Origin: an uncultured Bacteroides sp.
GTDB lineage: Bacteria > Bacteroidota > Bacteroidia > Bacteroidales > Bacteroidaceae
Direction of reading: 5' to 3'
DNA length: 64,000 bases
NCBI GenBank assembly: GCA_949294185.1
Contig: CASFGA010000010.1
Span: 1 to 64,000 of the forward strand
A program made the translations under genes and the position numbers. The first letter of the stretch is position 1. The number at the start of each line of letters is the position of its first letter. Below the pieces are notes generated by a model that did not search any database, was not told the DNA's origin, and was given only the letters and a program-made list of their open reading frames with translations. Positions 43,773 to 53,092 of this stretch are shown here, piece after piece.

Positions 43773-46286
43773 ATGATATACCCCCAAAACTTTGAACAAA
43801 AAATAGGCTTCACTCAGATACGCCAGATGCTGACAGGAAAATGCCTGAGCAGTTTGGGAGAAGAACGTGTGGGAAGAATGGATTTCTCTGATGACTTCAC
43901 CGAAATTAACCGGCGGATGGAACAGACAACCGAGTTTATCCGTATCATCCAAGAGGAAGACGACTTTCCCAACCAATACTTTTTCGATGTACGCCCGTCG
44001 CTAAAGCGTATCCGTGTGGAAGGATTATATATGGACGAACAGGAAGTATTTGATTTGCGTCGTTCATTGGAAACAATTCGCGATATCGTCCGCTTCCTGC
44101 AAAAACCGGGAAATACAGAGGATGACAATGAAACAACCGATTCTCCCTATCCCAATCTGCGTGAACTGGCCGGAGATATTCTGGTCTTCCCGCAAATCAT
44201 CGCACGCATCAATGGCATTCTCGACAAATTCGGCAAGGTGAAAGACAACGCTTCGACCGAGCTGCTACGCATCCGGCGCGAACTGACGGCGACTACCGGA
44301 AGCATCTCACGCAGCCTGAATGCTATCCTGCGCTCCGCTCAGACCGAAGGATATGTAGACAAGGATGTGACCCCCACTGTGCGCGACGGGCGTCTGGTCA
44401 TCCCCGTAGCACCGGGAATGAAACGGAAGATACGTGGCATCGTCCACGATGAATCGGCCACAGGAAAGACTGTCTTCATAGAACCCGCTGAAGTGGTAGA
44501 GGCAAACAACCGCATCCGCGAACTGGAAAATGAAGAACGCCGTGAAATCATTCGCATTCTGACTGAATTTTCGGCATCTGTCCGCCCGCAAGTGCCGGCG
44601 CTGCTCCAGTCATACGAATTTCTGGCCGAGATAGACTTCATCCGAGCCAAGGCTTTGCTCAGCATTGAAATCAAGGCAGTCAAGCCCTCATTAGAAGACA
44701 GCCAGATTATCGACTGGTTTGAAGCCATCCACCCCCTGCTGCAAATTTCATTGGCCAAGCATAACAAAAAAGTCGTACCGCTCGATATCCAGCTGAACAC
44801 ACGGCAACGCATTCTTCTCATATCCGGTCCCAACGCCGGAGGCAAGTCTGTCTGCCTGAAGACCGTGGGATTATTGCAGTATATGCTTCAATGCGGCATG
44901 CCTGTTCCGATGAACGAACGCAGCCACGCAGGCATATTCAGCCATATCTTTATCGACATCGGCGACGAACAGAGCATCGAAGATGATTTGAGCACCTACT
45001 CTTCGCATCTCACCAACATGAAGATGATGATGAAGCACTGTAATGAGCGAAGCCTTATCCTGATTGATGAATTCGGAGGGGGAACCGAGCCGCAGATTGG
45101 AGGAGCCATAGCCGAAGCCGTGCTGAAACGTTTTAATGCCAGACACACATTCGGCGTCATCACTACCCACTACCAGAACTTAAAGCACTTCGCAGAAGAC
45201 CATGAAGGCGTCATCAACGGCGCAATGCTGTACGACCGCCATGAGATGCGCGCACTTTTCCAGTTGCAGATAGGAAATCCCGGAAGTTCCTTTGCCGTAG
45301 AGATTGCCCGAAAGATCGGACTGCCGGAAGAAGTGATTGCCGATGCTTCTGAAATAGTGGGAAGCGAGTATATCCAAAGTGACAAATACCTGCAAGACAT
45401 CGTGCGCGACAAGCGTTATTGGGAGACCAAGCGGCAGAACATCCGCAAACGCGAAAAACAGATGGAGGAAACCATCGCCCGCTACGAACGTGAAATGGCG
45501 GAACTGGAACAAAGCCGTAAGGAAATCCTCAAGAAAGCCCGCGAAGACGCTGAACGACTGTTGCAGGAATCGAATGCAAAAATCGAAAACACCATCCGGA
45601 CCATCAGGGAATCACAGGCTGAAAAGGAACGTACCCGACAAACCCGTCAGGAACTGGAGGACTTCCGCAGGCAAGTGCAGGAAAAAGAAAAGGCCGAATT
45701 AGAAGAAAAGATAGCCCGGAAGATGGAAAGTCTGCGCGAAAAACAGGAGCGCAAGAAAAACAAGAAGGCCAAAGCCCAACAGGCCGCCGCCCAACAACCG
45801 GTTCTTCCCAAGCCTTCACCCCTCACCGCCGGCGAATATGTGAAGATAAAAGGGCAGACCACGGTGGGACAGATACTCGAAATCAACGAGAGAAATGCAA
45901 TCGTCATGTTCGGACTGATGAAGACGAATGTCAAGACCGAGCGTCTGGAGCGGACTGAAGCTCCGAAACAGTCCGGCACTCCGGCCAAGACCACGTTTGT
46001 CAGCAACGAAACGCAGGAGCACATGCATGAAAAACGGCTGAACTTCAAGCAGGATATCGATGTGCGCGGCATGCGCGGAGACGAAGCCATACAGGCGGTA
46101 ACTTATTTTATCGATGATGCCATTCTGGTAGGCGTAAGCCGCGTGCGCATTCTCCACGGGACGGGCAACGGCATCCTGCGTACACTCATCCGCCAATACC
46201 TGGCCACCGTTCCCGGTGTCGCGCATTTTCAGGATGAGCACGTGCAGTTTGGCGGAGCAGGCATTACGGTTGTAGACTTAAAATGA
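43773..46286 (+). CDS. mutS2: Endonuclease MutS2
   Basis: 837-residue MutS paralogue without the mismatch-recognition domain; known members bind branched DNA and collided ribosomes and restrain recombination. The core and clamp occupy about 1-320. The ATPase begins near 345: Walker A SGPNAGGKSVCLKT, Walker B LILIDEFGGGTEP, then VITTHYQNLKHFAED. A long charged coiled coil lies at about 530-680. The C-terminal Smr nuclease domain, about 755-837, carries DVRGMRGDEA and HGTGNGILR. All expected parts are intact. The Nudix gene follows after 8 bp. Confidence 0.95.
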   Translation: MIYPQNFEQKIGFTQIRQMLTGKCLSSLGEERVGRMDFSDDFTEINRRMEQTTEFIRIIQEEDDFPNQYFFDVRPSLKRIRVEGLYMDEQEVFDLRRSLETIRDIVRFLQKPGNTEDDNETTDSPYPNLRELAGDILVFPQIIARINGILDKFGKVKDNASTELLRIRRELTATTGSISRSLNAILRSAQTEGYVDKDVTPTVRDGRLVIPVAPGMKRKIRGIVHDESATGKTVFIEPAEVVEANNRIRELENEERREIIRILTEFSASVRPQVPALLQSYEFLAEIDFIRAKALLSIEIKAVKPSLEDSQIIDWFEAIHPLLQISLAKHNKKVVPLDIQLNTRQRILLISGPNAGGKSVCLKTVGLLQYMLQCGMPVPMNERSHAGIFSHIFIDIGDEQSIEDDLSTYSSHLTNMKMMMKHCNERSLILIDEFGGGTEPQIGGAIAEAVLKRFNARHTFGVITTHYQNLKHFAEDHEGVINGAMLYDRHEMRALFQLQIGNPGSSFAVEIARKIGLPEEVIADASEIVGSEYIQSDKYLQDIVRDKRYWETKRQNIRKREKQMEETIARYEREMAELEQSRKEILKKAREDAERLLQESNAKIENTIRTIRESQAEKERTRQTRQELEDFRRQVQEKEKAELEEKIARKMESLREKQERKKNKKAKAQQAAAQQPVLPKPSPLTAGEYVKIKGQTTVGQILEINERNAIVMFGLMKTNVKTERLERTEAPKQSGTPAKTTFVSNETQEHMHEKRLNFKQDIDVRGMRGDEAIQAVTYFIDDAILVGVSRVRILHGTGNGILRTLIRQYLATVPGVAHFQDEHVQFGGAGITVVDLK

Positions 46287-46294
46287 TATGATAT

Positions 46295-46921
46295 ATGAGT
46301 CAAGACAAGCATCAAATATGGTTGGAATGGGCAAAAGAGCTGCAATTCATTGCACAGGCAGGACTGACATATACCAAAGACCCTTTCGACAAAGAGCGTT
46401 TCGAACGCATTCGCGAACTGTCTGCCGAGATGATGAGCCTGCAAAGCGGACTTCCTTTAGAGCAGGTGAAGGGCCTGTTCTGCAATGAAACCGGATTTCA
46501 GACTCCCAAGTTGGACACTCGCGCCGCCATATTCAAAGACAACAAGATATTGCTGGTGAAAGAAAAGAACGGAACGTGGTCGCTGCCCGGAGGATGGGTA
46601 GATGTGATGCAGACCATCAGGTCGAACACAATAAAGGAAGTGAAGGAAGAGGCAGGACTCGATGTGGAGGCCATACGCATCATCGCCCTACACGACCGCA
46701 ATCTGCACAATCCTCCTCCTTATGCCTACAACGTATGCAAAGTATTCGTGCTCTGCGAAGCAAAAGGAGGCACCTTCCAGGCCAATACCGAAACGACAGA
46801 AAGCCGTTACTTCAGCCCCGACGAACTTCCTTTACTGGCGGAAGAAAAGAACACGGCAGAACAAATCAAAATGTGTTTTGCCGCTTATGCCAATCCCAAC
46901 CGGCAGACAGAATTTGACTGA
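46295..46921 (+). CDS. Nudix hydrolase with N-terminal Nudix_N-type region
   Basis: 208 residues. About 1-65 is a helical N-terminal region (WLEWAKELQFIAQAGLTYTKD, ERIRELSAEMM), as in the ADP-ribose/sugar-nucleotide hydrolases with a Nudix_N domain. The Nudix fold follows from about 68. The Nudix box is GWVDVMQTIRSNTIKEVKEE followed by AGLDV: the consensus first Glu is Gln and the Arg of REUxEE is Lys, while the EVKEE glutamates that bind metal are kept. Activity is therefore likely but not certain. It is probably cotranscribed with mutS2. Confidence 0.85.
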   Translation: MSQDKHQIWLEWAKELQFIAQAGLTYTKDPFDKERFERIRELSAEMMSLQSGLPLEQVKGLFCNETGFQTPKLDTRAAIFKDNKILLVKEKNGTWSLPGGWVDVMQTIRSNTIKEVKEEAGLDVEAIRIIALHDRNLHNPPPYAYNVCKVFVLCEAKGGTFQANTETTESRYFSPDELPLLAEEKNTAEQIKMCFAAYANPNRQTEFD

Positions 46922-46930
46922 CGGTTTCAG

Positions 46931-46972
46931 CAGTTGCCCGATCAAACTCAGCAGTCGGGCAACTGTTTTTTT
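46931..46972 (+). terminator. Terminator after mutS2-Nudix
   Basis: An 11-bp perfect stem, CAGTTGCCCGA (46931-46941) with TCGGGCAACTG (46955-46965), a 13-nt loop, and seven T after it. Confidence 0.9.
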
Positions 46973-47147
46973 AACGGGGCAACCAGTCGTTTCAAACCGT
47001 CCAAACAAAATTTTCACAAGGCCAGACAGAAGGTTTCATGCGTGATTACGAAACTCCGCCTGCACAGCCGACAAATAATCTTTATAGCAGAGCACGGTTT
47101 CACCAAATTTTCACTAAGTTTGCATTCAAACAAATAATGCAAGACAC

Positions 47148-48356
47148 ATGAAATCAATCAAAGAATTATACCGCATAGGCACAGGCCCATCAAGCAGCCA
47201 CACGATGGGGCCTCGGAAAGCGGCAGAAATATTCCTTGCCCGCCATCCGGAAGCCTCGTCTTTTCAGGTGACTTTATACGGGAGTCTTGCCGCTACCGGC
47301 AAAGGACACATGACGGACATCGCCATCCTCGATGTCATACAGCCCCATGCTCCGGTGGAGATACAGTGGCAGCCGCACGTTTTCTTTCCTTTCCACCCCA
47401 ACGGAATGACATTCAAATCGCTGGATGCCGGGGGAAAAGTGACCGACGAATGGACTGTATTCAGCATCGGAGGCGGAGCTTTGGCAGAAGAAGGGCATGA
47501 CAATCTCGCCACACCCGAAGTGTATGACATGAACAAGATGAGCCAGATTCTCTACTGGTGCGAACATACCGGGAAAAGCTACTGGGAATATGTCGAGCAA
47601 TGCGAAGGAAAAGAAATCTGGGAGTTTCTTGCCGAAGTATGGAATACAATGAAAGAAGCCGTCCGCCGCGGGCTTGACGCAGAGGGTGTACTACCCGGAC
47701 CGCTGCATTTAAGGCGCAAAGCTTCCTCTTACTACATACGCGCCAAAGGGTATAAAGACAGCCTGCAGTCGCGCGGACTGGTCTTTGCCTACGCTTTGGC
47801 CGTAAGTGAAGAAAATGCCTCGGGAGGAAAAATCGTGACTGCCCCTACCTGCGGAGCGTGCGGAGTGGTTCCCGCTGTGCTTTACCACCTGCAAAACACC
47901 CGCGACTTCAGCGATGCCCGCATCTTGCGTGCACTGGCCACAGCCGGACTGATAGGGAATGTCGTGAAGTTCAACGCTTCCATTTCCGGAGCTGAAGCAG
48001 GCTGCCAGGCCGAAGTCGGCGTGGCCTGTTCGATGGCTTCGGCAGCAGCCAGTCAGTTGTTCGGCGGAAGCCCGACCCAGATAGAGTATGCCGCCGAAAT
48101 GGGACTGGAGCACCATCTGGGCATGACATGTGATCCGGTATGCGGACTGGTGCAAATCCCCTGCATCGAGCGCAACGCATACGCCGCAGCCCGTGCCCTC
48201 GACGCAAACATCTATTCCGCCTTCAGCGACGGACACCACCGGGTGTCGTTCGACAAAGTAGTGGAAGTGATGAAACAAACGGGACACGACCTTCCTTCTC
48301 TTTACAAAGAGACCAGTGAAGGCGGACTCGCCAAAAATTATCAGCAGATGGATTAA
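47148..48356 (+). CDS. sdaA: L-serine ammonia-lyase (iron-sulfur dependent, single chain)
   Basis: 402-residue [4Fe-4S] enzyme that deaminates L-serine to pyruvate. The N-terminal beta-type part has the RIGTGPSSSHTMGPRKAAE signature; the C-terminal alpha-type part carries the cluster cysteines in TAPTCGACGVVPAVL and MTCDPVCGLVQIPCIERNA. Both parts are in one chain, the usual form in Bacteroides and E. coli. A TAAGTTTG (47115-47122) lies 25 nt before the ATG and may be its -7 element. It is a single gene. Confidence 0.95.
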   Translation: MKSIKELYRIGTGPSSSHTMGPRKAAEIFLARHPEASSFQVTLYGSLAATGKGHMTDIAILDVIQPHAPVEIQWQPHVFFPFHPNGMTFKSLDAGGKVTDEWTVFSIGGGALAEEGHDNLATPEVYDMNKMSQILYWCEHTGKSYWEYVEQCEGKEIWEFLAEVWNTMKEAVRRGLDAEGVLPGPLHLRRKASSYYIRAKGYKDSLQSRGLVFAYALAVSEENASGGKIVTAPTCGACGVVPAVLYHLQNTRDFSDARILRALATAGLIGNVVKFNASISGAEAGCQAEVGVACSMASAAASQLFGGSPTQIEYAAEMGLEHHLGMTCDPVCGLVQIPCIERNAYAAARALDANIYSAFSDGHHRVSFDKVVEVMKQTGHDLPSLYKETSEGGLAKNYQQMD

Positions 48357-48392
48357 AATTATCAACGGAACGAGAGATTAACATTCAATTTG

Positions 48393-48423
48393 TTGTTTAT
48401 TACTTTCTCTTTATTTACATTTG
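48393..48423 (+). promoter_or_regulatory. Promoter of the TrpB2-type gene
   Basis: TTG (48393-48395), 20 nt, then TACATTTG (48416-48423). The ATG at 48453 follows after 29 nt. An in-frame ORF start at 48390 lies within the promoter and is rejected. Confidence 0.6.
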
Positions 48424-48452
48424 TCAGGAATTTAATAAAACAATACATTATC

Positions 48453-49817
48453 ATGAGCAATAAACAGAAAAGATACATCTTGGCAGAAGATGAGATACCT
48501 CGCTACTGGTATAACATTCAGGCAGACATGAAGACCAAACCCATGCCGCCGCTGAATCCAAAGACCAAACAGCCGCTGAAACCGGAAGATCTCTATCCGA
48601 TTTTCGCCAAAGAGCTCTGCCATCAAGAACTTAACCAGACGGATGCCTGGATAGAAATACCGGAAGAAGTGCGCGAAATGTATAAATACTACCGCAGTAC
48701 GCCACTCGTGCGTGCTTACGGACTGGAAAAGGCTTTAGGCACTCCGGCACATATCTACTTCAAAAACGAAAGCGTAAGCCCTATCGGCTCGCACAAGCTG
48801 AATTCAGCCCTGGCACAAGCCTATTACTGCAAGAAAGAAGGAGTAACCAATATCACGACGGAGACAGGTGCCGGACAATGGGGTGCCGCCTTATCCTATG
48901 CCGCCAAAGTATTCGGACTCGAGGCTGCCGTCTATCAAGTGAAGATCAGCTACGAACAAAAGCCCTACCGCCGCAGCATCATGCAGACTTTCGGAGCGCA
49001 GGTCACTCCCTCCCCCTCCATGTCTACCCGCGCAGGCAAGGACATTCTGACCAAATATCCGAACCATCAAGGCTCATTAGGTACGGCAATCTCTGAGGCT
49101 GTCGAGCTGGCACGCACCACTCCAAACTGCAAATACACACTTGGGTCTGTGCTGAGCCACGTAACACTTCACCAGACTGTCATCGGTCTGGAAGCAGAAA
49201 AGCAGATGGCTATGGCAGGCGAATATCCCGACATGATCATCGGCTGCTTCGGAGGCGGCTCAAACTTCGGAGGCATCTGTTTCCCGTTCATGCGGCATAC
49301 CATCTTAGAAGGCAAGCAGACGCGCTATATCGCAGCCGAGCCGGCTTCCTGCCCCAAGCTGACAAGAGGAAAATTCGAATACGACTATGGCGACGAGGCA
49401 GGATACACGCCTCTACTGCCGATGTACACATTGGGACATAATTTTGCCCCGGCCAACATCCACGCGGGAGGCTTGCGTTACCACGGCGCAGGCGTAATCG
49501 TTTCGCAGTTGCTGAAGGACAAACTGATGGAAGCCGTCGACATCCAGCAGCTGGAATCGTTCGATGCCGGCATTCTGTTCGCAAAAGCCGAAGGTATCAT
49601 TCCGGCACCGGAATCGTGCCATGCCATTGCCGCCACAATCAAAGAGGCCAACAAGTGCAAAGAGACCGGGGAAGAAAAAGTTATCCTTTTCAATCTTTCC
49701 GGACACGGCCTGATAGACATGAGTGCCTACGACCAATATCTGTCTGGCAATCTGATGAACTATCAGCTCAGCGATGAGGAAATTGAAAAGAATCTGGAGG
49801 AAGTGGACAAAATATAA
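48453..49817 (+). CDS. trpB: TrpB2-type tryptophan synthase beta-like PLP enzyme
   Basis: 454 residues, longer than the 390-400 of standard TrpB, with the extended N-terminus of the TrpB2 group (RYILAEDEIPRYWYNIQADM). The PLP lysine is in GSHKLNSALAQAYYC, and the phosphate-binding glycine loop is GCFGGGSNFGGI. ETGAGQWG is the conserved substrate segment. TrpB2 proteins join indole to serine without a tight TrpA partner. No trp genes are adjacent, so a salvage or stand-alone role is more likely than a place in the main trp operon. Confidence 0.92.
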   Translation: MSNKQKRYILAEDEIPRYWYNIQADMKTKPMPPLNPKTKQPLKPEDLYPIFAKELCHQELNQTDAWIEIPEEVREMYKYYRSTPLVRAYGLEKALGTPAHIYFKNESVSPIGSHKLNSALAQAYYCKKEGVTNITTETGAGQWGAALSYAAKVFGLEAAVYQVKISYEQKPYRRSIMQTFGAQVTPSPSMSTRAGKDILTKYPNHQGSLGTAISEAVELARTTPNCKYTLGSVLSHVTLHQTVIGLEAEKQMAMAGEYPDMIIGCFGGGSNFGGICFPFMRHTILEGKQTRYIAAEPASCPKLTRGKFEYDYGDEAGYTPLLPMYTLGHNFAPANIHAGGLRYHGAGVIVSQLLKDKLMEAVDIQQLESFDAGILFAKAEGIIPAPESCHAIAATIKEANKCKETGEEKVILFNLSGHGLIDMSAYDQYLSGNLMNYQLSDEEIEKNLEEVDKI

Positions 49818-49860
49818 GTCCAGACAAGAAAAACACAGGTTATCACAACCAACAGAGCAG

Positions 49861-49919
49861 TACGGATTACACGGACACCATAAAGCCTACAGACTTAGCT
49901 CCGTGTAATCCGTATTTTT
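49861..49919 (+). terminator. Terminator after the TrpB2-type gene
   Basis: A perfect 15-bp stem, TACGGATTACACGGA (49861-49875) with TCCGTGTAATCCGTA (49900-49914), has a 24-nt loop and five T. The loop is long for a terminator. A TATTTTTG overlaps its end (49912-49919) but has no matching -33. Confidence 0.75.
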
Positions 49920-49961
49920 GATTATAAGCAAAATCTAATACGAACCTGACAGAAAAAACAC

Positions 49962-50564
49962 ATGGACACTTATGAAAAAGTAAAGGATCTGGAATCCTTA
50001 TCCGATGAAGCATTGATCGTACAATACAGCAAGGGCATAATCGAAGCGGCAGATATTCTATACAGCCGCCATCAACAAACCATCCGGCTTATTGTAACTC
50101 AAAAAATCCCGATAAAAGAAGACTGTGAGGATCTTGTACAGGAAATTTTCTGCCGCATCTTCTCATGCCTGAAGAGACGGTATCTGGAAAAAGGAAGATT
50201 CCCCGGATGGATACGGGTCATAACCTATCATTCCATCAGCGAATACTACCGCAAGCAGAAAAGACTGCCGACCATGGAAGCTGAAATCCCGGAAGATATT
50301 GAGAAGGACGCTCTAAACGAATCTCTGTTCCTGTCATTGGAAAGCGTCTATACCGAAATAGACAAAAGAATAAATGAACTCGAGCCTAAAGACCAGAAGC
50401 TGCTGACGCTGCGGTTCTACAAACAGAAAACTTTCCGAGAGATATCGGATGAGATGGGCATGAAGAAACCCACCTGCATCAAGCGAATATCGGCCCTTTG
50501 TGTAAAGCTGAACCAGGAACTGCAAGAGCAAGGCATACACGAACTGCCGGAAATATTAAGATAA
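49962..50564 (+). CDS. ECF-type sigma-70 family RNA polymerase sigma factor
   Basis: 200 residues. Region 2 is about 25-100 (LYSRHQQTIRLIVTQ, CEDLVQEIFCRIFSCLKRRY, GWIRVITYHSISEYYRKQKR). Region 4 is about 130-190 (INELEPKDQKLLTLRFYKQ, TFREISDEMGMKKPTCIKRI). ECF factors in Bacteroidetes are usually followed by a FecR-type anti-sigma and a SusC-type receptor; here neither is present and the next gene is the pyrophosphatase. The control mechanism and regulon are unknown. Confidence 0.88.
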   Translation: MDTYEKVKDLESLSDEALIVQYSKGIIEAADILYSRHQQTIRLIVTQKIPIKEDCEDLVQEIFCRIFSCLKRRYLEKGRFPGWIRVITYHSISEYYRKQKRLPTMEAEIPEDIEKDALNESLFLSLESVYTEIDKRINELEPKDQKLLTLRFYKQKTFREISDEMGMKKPTCIKRISALCVKLNQELQEQGIHELPEILR

Positions 50565-50805
50565 GCCCAACCCCGCTCCCCCCGATGCCCGGCCAAAGCG
50601 GTGCGAGACATGGCTGCAGCCACAGCCTGCCATAACCCGCACCGCTCAGGACGGACATCCATCCAGACAAAGACAAGGCCAATCACCGGGTTAATATAAT
50701 TTAAACAAGCCTCCCTGCGCATTTAAATATTCTTCAAACTCGGGGAACCTGTTTTTCACACCGCTTTTTCTATCTTTGGAAAACACTTAAAATTCAATAC
50801 CACTT
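50565..50805 (+). promoter_or_regulatory. Gap before hppA with a -7-like element
   Basis: No gene is seen in this 241-bp gap. TATCTTTG (50771-50778) lies 27 nt before the hppA ATG; the -33 position reads CCTG, so the match is partial. GC-rich sequence at 50575-50660 has no clear T-tailed hairpin. Confidence 0.45.
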
Positions 50806-53010
50806 ATGGAAACATGTCTCTTCTGGATTGTACCGGCATCTTCAATTCTGGCGCTTCTGCTCGCCTGGTACTTCTACAAACAAATGATGCGGGAGAGCGA
50901 AGGCACTCCCACGATGGAAAAAATTGCTTCCCACGTGCGGCGCGGAGCAATGTCGTATCTGAAACAGCAGTACAAAGTCGTGACTCTTGTCTTTATCGGG
51001 TTGGTAATCATGTTTTCAATCATGGCATACGGCTTTAACCTGCAAAACCACTGGGTTCCGATTGCTTTCCTTACGGGAGGATTCTTCTCCGGACTGTCCG
51101 GATATTTAGGCATGAAAACGGCCACATACGCATCAGCCCGCACGGCCAACGCCGCCCGCCACTCGCTGAACAAGGGACTGCGCATCGCTTTCCGAAGCGG
51201 AGCGGTGATGGGACTGGTCGTCGTCGGACTGGGGCTTTTCGATATTTCTTTCTGGTATCTTCTTTTAGAGCAGTGCATCCCTGCCGATGCCCTGAATCCT
51301 ACCGCCAAGCTCTGCGTCATCACGACCACTATGCTGACTTTCGGCATGGGAGCATCCACTCAGGCCCTGTTTGCCCGTGTGGGTGGCGGCATCTACACAA
51401 AAGCAGCCGATGTGGGAGCCGATTTGGTCGGTAAGGTGGAGGCAGGAATCCCGGAAGACGACCCGCGCAATCCGGCCACAATCGCCGACAATGTAGGAGA
51501 CAACGTAGGCGATGTGGCGGGCATGGGAGCCGACCTGTATGAATCCTATTGCGGTTCCATCCTTGCGACAGCCGCGCTTGGCGCCGCCGCATTCATCGGA
51601 ACAGGCGATACGGAGATGCAGTTCAAGGCGGTCATCGCACCGATGCTGATTGCTGCGGTGGGTATCCTGCTGTCCATCCTCGGCATTTTCGCGGTACGCA
51701 CCAAAGAAGATGCAACCATGAAGGAACTTTTGAAAGCCCTTTCGGTAGGGACGAACCTGAGTTCGCTGCTGATTGTCGCCGCCACATTCATTATCCTATG
51801 GCTATTAGGCATTGACAACTGGGTGAACATTTCACTGGCAGTCATCATCGGTCTGGTGGTGGGGGTCATTATCGGGCGCTCCACAGAGTATTACACATCA
51901 CAATCCTACAAGCCGACACGGAAGCTCTCTGAAAGCGGAAAGACCGGGCCGGCAACCGTCATCATTTCCGGCATCGGACTGGGAATGATATCCACTACTA
52001 TCCCGGTCATTGCAGTAGTGGCAGGAATTATCCTCTCCTACTGGCTGGCTTCGGGATTCGACTTTACCAATATCGGCATGGGGCTTTACGGCATTGGCAT
52101 CGCTTCTGTGGGCATGCTCTCTACACTCGGCATCACTTTGGCAACGGACGCCTACGGCCCGATAGCCGACAACGCCGGCGGAAACGCCGAGATGAGCGGA
52201 CTTGGCGAGGAAGTGCGCAAGCGCACTGATGCCCTCGACTCTTTGGGAAATACCACCGCCGCCACAGGAAAAGGCTTTGCCATCGGTTCGGCCGCACTCA
52301 CCGGACTGGCGCTGCTTGCTTCATACATCGAAGAAATACGCATCGGACTGGAACGTCTGGGCACAATGATTCTGGAACTGCCGAACGGCATCCAAGTGGC
52401 CATTCACGAAGCGGGTTTCACCGACTTCATGCTGTATTATGATGTGACACTGATGAATCCCAAAGTGCTCTCGGGAATGTTTGTCGGGAGCATGATGGCC
52501 TTTTTGTTCTGCGGACTGACCATGAATGCCGTAGGGCGCGCCGCCGCACACATGGTGGAAGAAGTGCGCCGACAGTTCCGCGAGATAAAAGGCATTCTCG
52601 AAGGGAAAGCCGAACCTGACTATGCTCGCTGTGTGCAGATTTCAACGAAGGGTGCGCAGCATGAAATGGTGTTCCCGTCACTGCTCGCCATCATCGCTCC
52701 GGTGGCCACAGGACTGATATTCGGCGTGCCGGGTGTCATCGGACTGCTCATCGGCGGACTTTCTTCCGGTTTCGTTCTGGCCATCTTCATGGCAAATGCG
52801 GGAGGTGCATGGGACAACGCGAAGAAATACGTGGAAGAAGGAAACTTTGGCGGCAAGGGAAGTGAGGTTCACCGCGCCACAGTGGTCGGCGACACGGTAG
52901 GCGACCCGTTCAAGGATACATCCGGACCGAGCCTCAATATCCTTATCAAGCTCATGAGCATGGTGGCCATCGTCATGGCGGGTCTTACCGTTTCGTGGAG
53001 CTTGTTCTGA
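50806..53010 (+). CDS. hppA: Membrane-bound proton/sodium-translocating pyrophosphatase
   Basis: 734-residue integral membrane pump with about 16 helices that hydrolyses pyrophosphate to move H+ or Na+ across the inner membrane. The substrate-binding segment [20 protein letters not shown] followed by [18 protein letters not shown] is complete; the second acidic cluster is [17 protein letters not shown], and the third is [18 protein letters not shown] with [14 protein letters not shown]. The NTTAATGKG segment has Ala where K+-independent enzymes have Lys, so this is expected to be the K+-dependent class, which includes the Na+ pumps. It is a single gene with a strong terminator. Confidence 0.95.
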   Translation: METCLFWIVPASSILALLLAWYFYKQMMRESEGTPTMEKIASHVRRGAMSYLKQQYKVVTLVFIGLVIMFSIMAYGFNLQNHWVPIAFLTGGFFSGLSGYLGMKTATYASARTANAARHSLNKGLRIAFRSGAVMGLVVVGLGLFDISFWYLLLEQCIPADALNPTAKLCVITTTMLTFGMGASTQALFARVGGGIYTKAADVGADLVGKVEAGIPEDDPRNPATIADNVGDNVGDVAGMGADLYESYCGSILATAALGAAAFIGTGDTEMQFKAVIAPMLIAAVGILLSILGIFAVRTKEDATMKELLKALSVGTNLSSLLIVAATFIILWLLGIDNWVNISLAVIIGLVVGVIIGRSTEYYTSQSYKPTRKLSESGKTGPATVIISGIGLGMISTTIPVIAVVAGIILSYWLASGFDFTNIGMGLYGIGIASVGMLSTLGITLATDAYGPIADNAGGNAEMSGLGEEVRKRTDALDSLGNTTAATGKGFAIGSAALTGLALLASYIEEIRIGLERLGTMILELPNGIQVAIHEAGFTDFMLYYDVTLMNPKVLSGMFVGSMMAFLFCGLTMNAVGRAAAHMVEEVRRQFREIKGILEGKAEPDYARCVQISTKGAQHEMVFPSLLAIIAPVATGLIFGVPGVIGLLIGGLSSGFVLAIFMANAGGAWDNAKKYVEEGNFGGKGSEVHRATVVGDTVGDPFKDTSGPSLNILIKLMSMVAIVMAGLTVSWSLF

Positions 53011-53025
53011 CATATTTCTTTATAA

Positions 53026-53067
53026 ACAGAGCGGACTGCCCGTATGAAGCAGTCCGCTCTGTTTTTT
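53026..53067. terminator. Bidirectional terminator between hppA and the GH43 gene
   Basis: A perfect 14-bp stem, ACAGAGCGGACTGC (53026-53039) with GCAGTCCGCTCTGT (53049-53062), and six T after it (counting the last stem base). The genes on both sides converge. Confidence 0.92.
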
Positions 53068-53092
53068 ATCAGGAACAAAATATTTTTTCATC

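Noticed and set aside
49861..49919. Promoter of the ECF sigma gene at TATTTTTG (49912-49919)
   Set aside because: It overlaps the terminator stem and T run and has no -33 element at the right distance.
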